Positions 9,114 through 17,267 of a DNA stretch of 64,000 nucleotides are shown here, piece after piece (positions within the stretch are counted from its first letter, which is position 1; each line of letters opens with the position of its first letter). The DNA is taken from positions 78,358 to 142,357 of the forward strand of contig CAZOJI010000004.1 in NCBI GenBank assembly GCA_964580055.1, given 5' to 3'. The notes under the pieces are model-generated. The model was not told the origin of the DNA. It did not search any database and was given only the letters and a program-made list of their open reading frames with translations. The position numbers were made by a program, and so were the translations under genes. This stretch comes from JBDGYW01 sp964580055. GTDB lineage: Bacteria > Gemmatimonadota > Gemmatimonadetes > Gemmatimonadales > GWC2-71-9.

Positions 9114-9778
9114 TAGACAACCTCCCGCTCTTGGCCGTATGGGGAGTCATTGTCGGGCTCGACATGGCGAGCGTGGCTCAGATTATGATATCACGGCCGT
9201 TAGTCGCCGGTACCATCTCAGGCCTTATCGTCGGTGATCCTGGAAGCGGCCTCGTGATTGGAGCCATAATGGAGTTGTTTGCGTTGGATGTGCTTCCGGT
9301 CGGCGCGTCTCGTTATCCCGACTACGGGCTTGGTGCCGTGGTAGCGGTAGCGACTGCCGCTGGCGCTCCTGACGTGCTCGGTACGGGACTAGGTGTGGGG
9401 GTTGGTTTGATTACCGCGTACGTAGGTGGAGTAGGTGCTCATGTGGTCAGAGTGCTGAACGGCGTAGACGTGGTGCGCAACACCGCACTCTTGGACTCGG
9501 GCAATGAAGAGGCTATCACTGGAGTCCACCTGCGGGGTCTCTTGCGCGAAGTGCTTCGCGCTTCTTTCGTCGTAACCTTGGGTCTCGGAGCCGCGCTACT
9601 GTTCAGGCATTCGGCTCCAATCACGCTTCAAGGTGCGGTCTATCTTCGCATCGTCGCGGTGGGAGCCGCCATCTCGGCGCTCGTCACGGGAGCAGTTCGG
9701 CTCACGGGGAGGCGAATGACGATGAGATGGTTCGTGCTTGGCCTCGTTGGAGGTACCGCCGGGGTCGTTCTGCTATGA
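9110..9778 (+). CDS. PTS EIIC, mannose family (membrane)
   Basis: A 222-residue polytopic membrane protein, the sugar channel component of a mannose-type PTS. The region near SRPLVAGTISGLIVGDPGSGLVIGAI shows the glycine-rich family pattern, followed by a string of hydrophobic segments. I set the start at ATG 9110, which overlaps the EIIB stop; the longer reading frame upstream lies inside EIIB. It is shorter than E. coli ManY (266 residues), so it may be a compact variant. Confidence 0.88.
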   Translation: MIDNLPLLAVWGVIVGLDMASVAQIMISRPLVAGTISGLIVGDPGSGLVIGAIMELFALDVLPVGASRYPDYGLGAVVAVATAAGAPDVLGTGLGVGVGLITAYVGGVGAHVVRVLNGVDVVRNTALLDSGNEEAITGVHLRGLLREVLRASFVVTLGLGAALLFRHSAPITLQGAVYLRIVAVGAAISALVTGAVRLTGRRMTMRWFVLGLVGGTAGVVLL

Positions 9779-10509
9779 TCCGCGATATGACTCGGAGCTG
9801 GTTGAGAACACTGCTCATGCAGGCATCGTGGAACTACGAGCGCATGATAGGTGTTGGCATCGCGTTTTCGAGCGAACCGCTATTGAGAAACCTCCCTGGC
9901 GGCAAGGGCGGGGAAGAATACCGCGCTGCGCTCGGAAGGGCGAGCGCGCAGTTCAACTCGCACCCGTTTTTCTCAGGGGCCGCGGTAGGCGCCTTGAGTA
10001 GGGCCGAACATCAAGGGCTGCCGCCGGAACAGATGGCGCGATTCCGCACGGCGCTGGCTGGGCCACTGGGATCTGTCGGTGACAAGATAGTCTGGGCTGG
10101 GACCTTGCCTATAGCTTCCGCTGTAGGCTTGATCTTGGCCGTGGTTGTGTCTCCGGTGGCCGGTGTAGTAGGCTTGCTATTAGTGCACAATGCCGTGAAC
10201 CTCAGTCTCAGAATATGGGCGCTTCTGACAGGCTGGCGCGCCGGTTTGGGTGTGGCGAACCGGCTCGGCGCGCCGCTCCTTCGGATGGGCCTCAAGCTCG
10301 CCGGGCCGTGCACGGCGCTGACTCTGGGGCTGATGCTTCCGATCGTCACTGCCTGGCTGGTGGTTCAATTCGATGCTGCAGCAGTGACGGCCACGACTGT
10401 TGTGGCCGCGGTAGGGATAGTACTCGCACGATGGCTGTGGCCGACGTTGGGAGGGATACGGTACGGCCTCACGGTTGTAATCCTCGCGGCTTTGGCAGGT
10501 TGGATATGA
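9775..10509 (+). CDS. PTS EIID, mannose family (membrane)
   Basis: A 244-residue EIID, the second membrane subunit unique to mannose-type PTS. The N-terminal LLMQASWNYERMIGVGIAFS, the central NSHPFFSGAAVGAL and the LGSVGDKIVWAGTLPIA segment are family hallmarks. The ATG at 9775 overlaps the EIIC stop (ATGA). Having EIIA, B, C and D as separate complete genes argues for a working sugar transporter rather than a purely regulatory PTS. Confidence 0.92.
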   Translation: MIRDMTRSWLRTLLMQASWNYERMIGVGIAFSSEPLLRNLPGGKGGEEYRAALGRASAQFNSHPFFSGAAVGALSRAEHQGLPPEQMARFRTALAGPLGSVGDKIVWAGTLPIASAVGLILAVVVSPVAGVVGLLLVHNAVNLSLRIWALLTGWRAGLGVANRLGAPLLRMGLKLAGPCTALTLGLMLPIVTAWLVVQFDAAAVTATTVVAAVGIVLARWLWPTLGGIRYGLTVVILAALAGWI

Positions 10510-10778
10510 GCGAGGTAGACCGCACCGTGACGATCCGAAACCGTCTCGGACTCCACGCTAGGCCGGCTGGAGAGTTCGTCAAGGTCGCATCCAAGTTCAA
10601 TTCGAATGTCACGGTCTCCAAGGGGGAACTCGAGGTCAACGGGAAGAGCATCATGGGCGTGATGACGCTCGCCGCAGAATGCGGGAGCAAGGTAACGGTT
10701 CGCGCCGACGGCGAGGACGCGGAATCGGCCGTGGAAGCGCTGGCGGAACTGCTCGACAGAGAGTTCGGCGACTTATGA
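10506..10778 (+). CDS. ptsH: Phosphocarrier protein HPr
   Basis: A 90-residue HPr. The catalytic His17 is in the GLHARPAG motif, and the HPrK target Ser48 is in VNGKSIMGVM. It carries phosphate from EI to EIIA and, when phosphorylated on Ser, acts as a metabolic signal. The start ATG at 10506 overlaps the EIID stop; the longer upstream frame is only the shadow of EIID. Retention of both phosphorylation sites matches the presence of hprK three kilobases upstream. Confidence 0.95.
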   Translation: MSEVDRTVTIRNRLGLHARPAGEFVKVASKFNSNVTVSKGELEVNGKSIMGVMTLAAECGSKVTVRADGEDAESAVEALAELLDREFGDL

Positions 10779-12556
10779 GTGATCCCCGTATTCTCAAGGG
10801 TATAGGGGTTTCCAACGGCGTTGCGGTCGGGCCCGTCTACGTGATGAGCACGGATATGCCCGAGATGACCCATCGCGTGATCGCCAGCGACGAGGTAGAG
10901 AGCGAGTTGCTCAAGCTGCGCAAGGCGATTGCGAATGTTCGCGACGAGCTAGACAAGTTGCGCCAGCACACACTCATTCACGCGGGTAAGGAAGAAGCCA
11001 AGATTTTCAGCGCTCAGATGCTCATGCTGGAGGACCCGTACTTCCTCGGTGAAGTCGAGAGTCTGATTCGCGAAAACCAGCTCAGTGCGGAACGAGCGTT
11101 CGAGTTCAAGGTGCTGGAGATGCGAGATCAGTGGGCGCAATCTCCAAGCGCCACACTGCGGCAAAAGACAGCTGACCTGACGGGCATTCAGATTCGCGTA
11201 CTCCAGACCCTGCTCGGCGGTTCGCTCGAGGACGTTCTGCATGGGTCTGGCGATCGTCCGGCAATAGTCCTGATGCGGGAACTCACGCCGGGACTCACCA
11301 TCCAGTTCGAACAGTCATCGGTGGCAGGCCTGGGGAGCGAGTACGGAACCAGGGCCGCGCACGCGGCGATAATTGCGCGCAGTCTCGAGATACCCTGCGT
11401 TATGGGCTTGATGGGTGGAGTCGACCAGGTTGAGAGCGGGACTATGGCCATTCTCGACGGCACGCGTGGTACGGTGCTCCTCGACCCGACCGACGATGAG
11501 ATCGCCGAGGCCTACGAAAGGGAGGGACGGCGCCTGAAGCTGGCGGGAGAGCTCAAGGACGCCGTAAACCAACCGAGCATCACTTCGGACGGCGTCGACG
11601 TGGTGCTGCGAGGCAACGTCGACCTGCCGGAGGAGATCGGGGTGGTTTCGGAGAACGGAGCGGAGGGGGTCGGCCTGCTTCGCACGGAATTCCTTCTCAT
11701 CGGACGCGAAGAGATGCCCAATGAGGAGGAACAGTTCGAGTTCTTCACTCGTTTGGTGAAGTGGTTCCCCGACCAACCGGTCGTTATTCGGAGCTACGAT
11801 GTCGGCGGCGACAAATTCCCGGCAGCGTTCCGTGCTCAGCGTGAGGCGAATCCCTTCCTCGGATGGCGGGCGATACGGGTGTGTCTCGACGAGCCGGATA
11901 TGTTCCGTACCCAGATTCGCGCAGTGCTTCGAGCCAGGGCGCTCGCTGATGTGCGGCTCATGCTGCCCTTGGTCAGTCAAGTGGAGGAAATAGAGCGATC
12001 TAGGGATTTGGTCTCCGAGGAATGCTATGCGCTCGAACGGGCCGGCATAGAGTATGGTGAAGACCTGCCGATCGGTGTGATGGTCGAGACGCCCGCCGCG
12101 GCCATGCTGGTCGACCAGTTCGCGCAGAAGAGCGCATTCATCAGCGTCGGCACCAACGATCTCACACAGTACACTCTAGCGATCGACCGCAGCAACGCCC
12201 GCTTGGCCGACCGTTACACAGCCCTGCACCCGGCAGTGGTCCGGCTCCTGAAACGAATCGTGGACAGCAGCGCACGCGAGCGGATCGAGGCGAGTGTATG
12301 CGGTGAGATGGCGTCGGAACCGCTGTCGTTGCTGTTGCTGATCGGCCTGGGTTTCAGAGTGTTCAGTGCCTCCCCCGTAGCACTACCACTGATGCGCTGG
12401 TTGGTGCGCCAGTTCGATATCGGCACCGCCGAGCGTGCAGCGGAGGTTGCACTCGAAGTTCCGACCGCTAAAGACGTCTATGAGGTGTTGGAATGGCGCC
12501 TCAGCGAACTCGTCGATTTGAACCTGTTGGACCTCGGTCCATTGCCCGGTGGTTGA
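10775..12556 (+). CDS. ptsI: PTS enzyme I (phosphoenolpyruvate-protein phosphotransferase)
   Basis: A 593-residue enzyme I that starts the PTS cascade by moving phosphate from PEP to HPr. The active His196 lies in TRAAHAAIIARSLEIP, and the C-terminal PEP-binding barrel has the GxGLLRTEFLLIGR and SVGTNDLTQYTLAIDR motifs. The ATG at 10775 overlaps the ptsH stop. It is the last gene of the overlapping run; 41 bases separate it from metK. Confidence 0.96.
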   Translation: MSDPRILKGIGVSNGVAVGPVYVMSTDMPEMTHRVIASDEVESELLKLRKAIANVRDELDKLRQHTLIHAGKEEAKIFSAQMLMLEDPYFLGEVESLIRENQLSAERAFEFKVLEMRDQWAQSPSATLRQKTADLTGIQIRVLQTLLGGSLEDVLHGSGDRPAIVLMRELTPGLTIQFEQSSVAGLGSEYGTRAAHAAIIARSLEIPCVMGLMGGVDQVESGTMAILDGTRGTVLLDPTDDEIAEAYEREGRRLKLAGELKDAVNQPSITSDGVDVVLRGNVDLPEEIGVVSENGAEGVGLLRTEFLLIGREEMPNEEEQFEFFTRLVKWFPDQPVVIRSYDVGGDKFPAAFRAQREANPFLGWRAIRVCLDEPDMFRTQIRAVLRARALADVRLMLPLVSQVEEIERSRDLVSEECYALERAGIEYGEDLPIGVMVETPAAAMLVDQFAQKSAFISVGTNDLTQYTLAIDRSNARLADRYTALHPAVVRLLKRIVDSSARERIEASVCGEMASEPLSLLLLIGLGFRVFSASPVALPLMRWLVRQFDIGTAERAAEVALEVPTAKDVYEVLEWRLSELVDLNLLDLGPLPGG

Positions 12557-12597
12557 GGTACCACTAGGTTCAGAACTTCACCCACAACCCAAAGACA

Positions 12598-13782
12598 ATG
12601 AACAAAAACGAACATATTTTCTCATCAGAGTCGGTTACCGAGGGTCATCCGGACAAGATGGCCGATCAGATTTCCGACGGAATATTGGACGCAATAATCG
12701 ATCGCGATCCCACTGCGCGCGTGGCGTGTGAGACACTGCTGACGACCGGCATGGTTATGCTTGCCGGTGAAATCACCACGAATTCGCGGTACAACGCTCC
12801 GCAAATCGTGCGCGATATCGTGAAGGACATCGGATATACGGACGCCAACCTCGGCTTGGACAGTGAAACCTGTGCCGTTCTGACGGCTTTGGGAGGGCAA
12901 TCGCTGGACATAGCCCTGGGAGTGGATACCGGCGGAGCTGGTGACCAGGGTATGATGTTCGGCTATGCCTGCGACGAGACCGTGGAGTTGATGCCGATGC
13001 CGATCATGCTGGCGCACAGGCTCACGAAGCGGCTGGCGGATGCTCGAAAGACGGGAGAGCTTCCGTGGCTTGGACCAGATGGCAAGAGCCAGGTGGCAGT
13101 TCGCTACGGTGATGGTCGTCCGGTGGCTGTCAGTGCAGTTGTCCTTTCCACTCAACACTCACCGGATATGGACATTGCCGAGGTACGTGCGGAGGTAGAG
13201 AACAAGATAATCGGGCCGGTCCTGGAGGCATCGGGGTTGGACACTGATGGTATGGATCGACACATCAATCCTACGGGACGCTTCGTGGTGGGTGGCCCGC
13301 AGGGCGACGCCGGGTTGACCGGCCGCAAGATCATCGTCGACACGTACGGTGGCACAGGACGTCACGGTGGCGGCTGTTTCAGCGGTAAGGACCCCACGAA
13401 AGTGGACCGTTCGGCTGCGTACGCCTCCCGCTGGGTGGCAAAGAACGTGGTAGCGGCCGGACTCGCCAAGCGCTGCGAGGTTCAGGTGGCGTACGCCATT
13501 GGCGTTGCGGATCCGGTTTCGGTAATGGTCGATACGTTCGATACCGGTGAAGTCTCCGACGATAAGCTGGTCCAGGCGATACGCCAAGTGTTCGACCTGA
13601 CACCCGCCGGTATCATCGACGATCTCAACCTCCGAACGCCGATCTTCAGGGAGACGGCCGCATACGGTCATTTCGGGCGTGAGCCTCGCATCGTGGAGGT
13701 GAACGGAAAACAGGTGAAGTTCTTCTCGTGGGAAGATCCCATTCGAGCTACCGCGCTGGCCGATGCGGCGCGATCCATGTGA
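12598..13782 (+). CDS. metK: S-adenosylmethionine synthetase
   Basis: A 394-residue MetK that makes SAM from methionine and ATP. SSESVTEGHPDKMADQISDG at the N-terminus, GAGDQGMMFGYACDE and the P-loop-like GGCFSGKDPTKVDRS are all intact. It heads a two-gene methyl-cycle pair with ahcY. I looked for a SAM riboswitch in the 41-base leader and there is no room for one. Confidence 0.97.
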   Translation: MNKNEHIFSSESVTEGHPDKMADQISDGILDAIIDRDPTARVACETLLTTGMVMLAGEITTNSRYNAPQIVRDIVKDIGYTDANLGLDSETCAVLTALGGQSLDIALGVDTGGAGDQGMMFGYACDETVELMPMPIMLAHRLTKRLADARKTGELPWLGPDGKSQVAVRYGDGRPVAVSAVVLSTQHSPDMDIAEVRAEVENKIIGPVLEASGLDTDGMDRHINPTGRFVVGGPQGDAGLTGRKIIVDTYGGTGRHGGGCFSGKDPTKVDRSAAYASRWVAKNVVAAGLAKRCEVQVAYAIGVADPVSVMVDTFDTGEVSDDKLVQAIRQVFDLTPAGIIDDLNLRTPIFRETAAYGHFGREPRIVEVNGKQVKFFSWEDPIRATALADAARSM

Positions 13783-13836
13783 CGACGCAATTCGTCCCAT
13801 CAATTTGGAATTTGTACTGATCGGAGTAATCGATAT

Positions 13837-15315
13837 ATGACCACAACTACTGCAGAATCAACGCAGAAGACTGAGACCGGCTTGGAGTACGATGTGAAAG
13901 ACCTCGAACTCGCCGAGCATGGAAGAAGAGAGATCAAGTTGGCCGAACACGAAATGCCGGGTCTCATGGCCGTCCGTGAGCGCTACCGGGAGCAACAGCC
14001 TCTTGCCGGAGCCAAGATAACGGGCAGCCTGCACATGACTGTGCAGACGGCAGTTCTCATCGAGACACTGAGAGCGTTGGGTGCCGATGTCCGTTGGGCC
14101 AGCTGCAACATCTTTTCTACCCAGGATCATGCGGCTGCGGCGGTGGTGGTTGGACCAGACGGCACACCGACCGAGCCGCGCGGGACTCCGGTCTTTGCGT
14201 GGAAGGGCGAGACGCTCGAGGAATATTGGAGATGCACTTCGCGCGCGTTGACTTGGCCCGACGGTTCGGGCCCCGACATGATAGTAGACGATGGCGGCGA
14301 TGCTACGCTGATGGTACATAAGGGTGCCCAGTTCGAAAGAGCCGGCGCGGTGCCCGAGTTCGATTCGGAGAACGAACCGGAGGAGTGGGGGGTGGTCCTC
14401 GAGCGGCTGCGGATGGAAATCAAGGAAACACCAGGGCGTTGGAGCAAGGTGGCCGAAGGCATTCGTGGCGTGAGCGAGGAAACCACGACGGGCGTCAACC
14501 GCCTGTACCAGATGGAGACCGACGGGTCACTTCTGTTCACCGCAATCAACGTGAATGACTCTGTCACCAAGAGCAAATTCGACAATGTCTACGGGTGCCG
14601 GCACTCGGTGATTGACGGGCTGAACCGTGCCTCGGACGTGATGATCGGCGGCAAGGTGGCGGTGGTCCTAGGATACGGCGAAGTGGGCAAAGGCTGTGCG
14701 CAGGCGCTCCGTGGTCAGGGCTGCCGTGTCATCGTGACCGAGATAGACCCGATTGTGGCTCTGCAGGCGGCCATGGAGGGATTCCAGGTCTGCAGGCTGG
14801 AGGAGGTTGTCGAGATCGCCGACTTCTTCGTGACCGCTACCGGCAACTTCAACGTTCTCACAGCCGCGCACATGTCCCGCATGAAGGACAAAGCGGTGGT
14901 TGGCAACATAGGGCACTTCGACAACGAAATCGACATGGCGGGTTTGGCGAAGATCCCCGGCATTGAAAAGCGCAACGTCAAGCCGCAGTATGACGAATGG
15001 GTGTTTGCCGACGGCCACAGCATCCTGGTGTTGGCGGAAGGCCGGCTGCTGAATCTGGGTTGCGCAACCGGACATCCGAGCTTCGTGATGTCGGCATCGT
15101 TCACCAACCAGGTGTTGGCACAGATCGAACTCTGGCAGCACCCCGAGAAATATGAGAAGAAGGTCTACATGCTTCCGAAGCTGCTAGACGAGGAGGTGGC
15201 GCGCCTCCATCTGGATCAACTCGGAGTGAAGATGACGGTCCTCACCGAGGAACAGGCGAAGTACCTCGGTGTTCCAATCGAGGGACCGTACAAGCCGGAA
15301 CACTACCGGTACTGA
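13837..15315 (+). CDS. ahcY: Adenosylhomocysteinase
   Basis: A 492-residue SAH hydrolase that splits S-adenosylhomocysteine into adenosine and homocysteine, using bound NAD. The NAD site VAVVLGYGEVGKGCAQALRG and the C-terminal GPYKPEHYRY are typical. An internal insert of about 40 residues near EYDSENEPEEWG matches the long bacterial form. It is 54 bases downstream of metK, and together they recycle the methyl donor. The PfkB kinase at 147 could salvage the adenosine product, but that is speculative. Confidence 0.97.
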   Translation: MTTTTAESTQKTETGLEYDVKDLELAEHGRREIKLAEHEMPGLMAVRERYREQQPLAGAKITGSLHMTVQTAVLIETLRALGADVRWASCNIFSTQDHAAAAVVVGPDGTPTEPRGTPVFAWKGETLEEYWRCTSRALTWPDGSGPDMIVDDGGDATLMVHKGAQFERAGAVPEFDSENEPEEWGVVLERLRMEIKETPGRWSKVAEGIRGVSEETTTGVNRLYQMETDGSLLFTAINVNDSVTKSKFDNVYGCRHSVIDGLNRASDVMIGGKVAVVLGYGEVGKGCAQALRGQGCRVIVTEIDPIVALQAAMEGFQVCRLEEVVEIADFFVTATGNFNVLTAAHMSRMKDKAVVGNIGHFDNEIDMAGLAKIPGIEKRNVKPQYDEWVFADGHSILVLAEGRLLNLGCATGHPSFVMSASFTNQVLAQIELWQHPEKYEKKVYMLPKLLDEEVARLHLDQLGVKMTVLTEEQAKYLGVPIEGPYKPEHYRY

Positions 15316-15374
15316 TAGGTGTTTGCGGTTTTCTTGTCGAGGGGCCGAAGCCGCGCCGTGTATGAGGCAATAGG

Positions 15375-15887
15375 ATGAGCGATAACTCAATGCTTGAAGT
15401 CAAAGTCGTACACCTGGGGCTGGATCGCTCTAGCAACACACCCGTCGTGATTCTTCAGGAGAAGGATGGGGAGCGCGTTTTGCCTATTTGGATCGGACCT
15501 TCCGAGGCGAGCGCAATCGCCATGGAGCTCGCCGGAGTCAAGTTCTCGAGGCCGCTCACGCACGATCTGGTGAAGCAGCTGATACTCGGACTTGGCGGGC
15601 GTTTGAGCCGGGTTTCGATAACCAGAGTGAAAGAGAACACTTACTACGCCGAGATGGAGATATACCAGGAGGACAATGTGGTGCGCGTCGATGCCCGGCC
15701 GTCCGACAGTATAGCGGTAGCGCTGCGATTCGGGGCGCCGATCTTCACACAACCGGACCTGCTTGGCAAGACCTCCATCGATCTGGTTGAGCCTGGTCCC
15801 GGAGAATCTACTTCTCTCGACGCCGACTCCCTGAAGTCCTACCTGGAAGATCTGGATCCCGAAGATTTCGGTAAGTTCGTTCCATAG
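15375..15887 (+). CDS. DUF151 bifunctional nuclease-family protein
   Basis: A 170-residue protein of the DUF151 (BFN) family, a soluble fold found across bacteria and plants, with nuclease activity reported for plant members. The N-terminal LEVKVVHLGLDRSSNTPVVIL and the core VLPIWIGPSEASAIAMELAG plus DARPSDSIAVALRFGAPIF are the family pattern. Its cellular role in bacteria is not settled. It follows ahcY by 59 bases and is almost contiguous with the next gene. Confidence 0.85.
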   Translation: MSDNSMLEVKVVHLGLDRSSNTPVVILQEKDGERVLPIWIGPSEASAIAMELAGVKFSRPLTHDLVKQLILGLGGRLSRVSITRVKENTYYAEMEIYQEDNVVRVDARPSDSIAVALRFGAPIFTQPDLLGKTSIDLVEPGPGESTSLDADSLKSYLEDLDPEDFGKFVP

Positions 15888-15888
15888 G

Positions 15889-16842
15889 TTGCTCGTCTGG
15901 AGCTCGCTAGCCCTGGGGGCCCCCGCAATTGTGGCCGCCCAGGGTTTCGAGTTGAGTGGGCGAATCTATCACGCCACTTCCCAAGATTCCGTCGCGCTGC
16001 CCGCGCGAACCGTAGTCCTCCATGAGGTGGATGACACGGGAGGCGCCGCGATCGACTCCACCGACACCGATCAGGCCGGTTGGTACCGCTTCTTCGTCGC
16101 TGAGCCGGACACCACGGCGGAGTACTTTGTGAGTGTCGAGCAAGCGGACATCGGTTACTTCTCGAGAGTGTTGCGTCTCGCCGCTGTAGGTTCCGACACG
16201 GCACCCCCTATAGTCGTCTACGATACCTCGTACGCCTCGCCGAGAATCTCGCTTCGAGAACGTCACGTGATCGTCCGGTCGGCGGAGGAAGACGGAACGA
16301 GGCAGTTCGTGGAGTTGATTACGCTCAGCAACAGTGGGCACCTCACGCGTATTCCCGCCGACACTGCCAACCCGGTATGGCAAGGTTCCCTGCCGGCCGG
16401 CGCCTTTGGGCTGACGGTTGGCGAGAGCGAGGTGGGGCGCGGTGCAGTTTACCGGCGCGGCTCTGCGCTCGCGGTTGCGGCACCGATCCCTCCGGGAGAC
16501 AAGCGATTTCTGATCAGCTACATCGTACCACGCGCCGGCGGAGTGCTAGAGGTGCCGGTCGGCCAGGCGACTCCGCGCCTGACGGTATCTCTCGAGGATA
16601 CGACGGGGACCGTCGACGGTGGCGGTTTGGCGTTTTACGGGATCGAGACCGTGGGCGGTTCATACTTCAAGCGCTACGATGCATTGGAAGTACCGGCATC
16701 GACGACGGTCTATGTCCGCATCAGTCAGCCGTTTTTTTCGATCGACAGGCTTCAGCTGGTCGTAGTCTTGATTGTCGCGTTGGGAATGGCCGGGACGCTC
16801 CTCTGGTGGATTCGACGCCAACGATTGGTTTCCGCACCCTAG
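15889..16842 (+). CDS. Secreted protein with Ig-like domain and C-terminal membrane anchor, unknown function
   Basis: A 317-residue protein I do not recognise as a named family. It has a short signal peptide (SSLALGAPAIVAAQG), then a segment resembling carboxypeptidase-regulatory Ig-like folds (residues about 20-100), a beta-rich middle, and one transmembrane helix near the C-terminus (LVVVLIVALGMAGTLLWWI) followed by a basic WIRRQR stop-transfer. This predicts an envelope protein facing the periplasm. The TTG start, one base after the DUF151 stop, is uncertain. It is the last gene before the B12 riboswitch. Confidence 0.6.
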   Translation: MLVWSSLALGAPAIVAAQGFELSGRIYHATSQDSVALPARTVVLHEVDDTGGAAIDSTDTDQAGWYRFFVAEPDTTAEYFVSVEQADIGYFSRVLRLAAVGSDTAPPIVVYDTSYASPRISLRERHVIVRSAEEDGTRQFVELITLSNSGHLTRIPADTANPVWQGSLPAGAFGLTVGESEVGRGAVYRRGSALAVAAPIPPGDKRFLISYIVPRAGGVLEVPVGQATPRLTVSLEDTTGTVDGGGLAFYGIETVGGSYFKRYDALEVPASTTVYVRISQPFFSIDRLQLVVVLIVALGMAGTLLWWIRRQRLVSAP

Positions 16843-16879
16843 CGAAGCAGCCGCTTGCGATATAGTTTATTCTGCGACT

Positions 16880-17040
16880 GTCGGCAGATGTAGAGGCCGG
16901 CAATTACTGCGAGTGCGGTGCACGGAAGCCGGTGAGAATCCGGCGCGGCCCCGCCACTGTAATGGGCAAGCAGGTCGACTCAATTGCCACTGGGGAACCG
17001 GGAAGGCGAGTCGACGTCCACAGCCAGGAGACGTACCCAC
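16880..17040 (+). ncRNA. Cobalamin (B12) riboswitch
   Basis: The conserved core is readable by eye: GCCGGTGAGAATCCGGC, then GGCCCCGCCACTGTAA (the B12-box region), GCCACTGGGG, GGGAAGGCGAG, and the closing AGCCAGGAGAC. Order and spacing match cobalamin riboswitch aptamers. A TATAGT hexamer at 16861 could be the -10 element just upstream. It precedes a TonB-dependent receptor, the usual regulated target; B12 binding should switch expression off. Confidence 0.95.
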
Positions 17041-17056
17041 TCGCACCACTGCAGAG

Positions 17057-17072
17057 TCCCTCGCGGGAGGGA
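17057..17072 (+). promoter_or_regulatory. Small hairpin between aptamer and terminator
   Basis: TCCCTC and GAGGGA form a perfect six-base-pair stem with a GCGG loop just downstream of the B12 aptamer. It could be an accessory helix or part of the switching structure. The role is inferred only from its position. Confidence 0.4.
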
Positions 17073-17102
17073 TGGTGGGCGTGAATGGGAAATCGCATAC
17101 AT

Positions 17103-17151
17103 GCCGCTCACTACCATCCCGATGGGATAGGAGTGAACGGCTTTCTTGTTT
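17103..17151 (+). terminator. Intrinsic terminator serving as riboswitch expression platform
   Basis: A long hairpin: GCCG/CGGC, TCACT/AGTGA, CC/GG and ATCCC/GGGAT around a GAT loop, about 16 paired bases, followed at once by the T-rich run TTTCTTGTTT. It lies about 60 bases after the aptamer and 117 bases before the receptor start. This suggests that ligand binding causes premature termination rather than blocking translation. Confidence 0.7.
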
Positions 17152-17267
17152 CGCGGACATTCAGTTGTTGCATATGTAGTTGCCGCGCTCACTGACCGGA
17201 GCCACGACCCACGGTTGGTAGTTTCGAGGGCTGGTGAAAGAGGTGGCGAAACACCGCAGGGGGAAGT

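Noticed and set aside
12557..13836. SAM or SAH riboswitch ahead of metK or ahcY
   Set aside because: The leaders are only 41 and 54 bases and lack recognisable cores.
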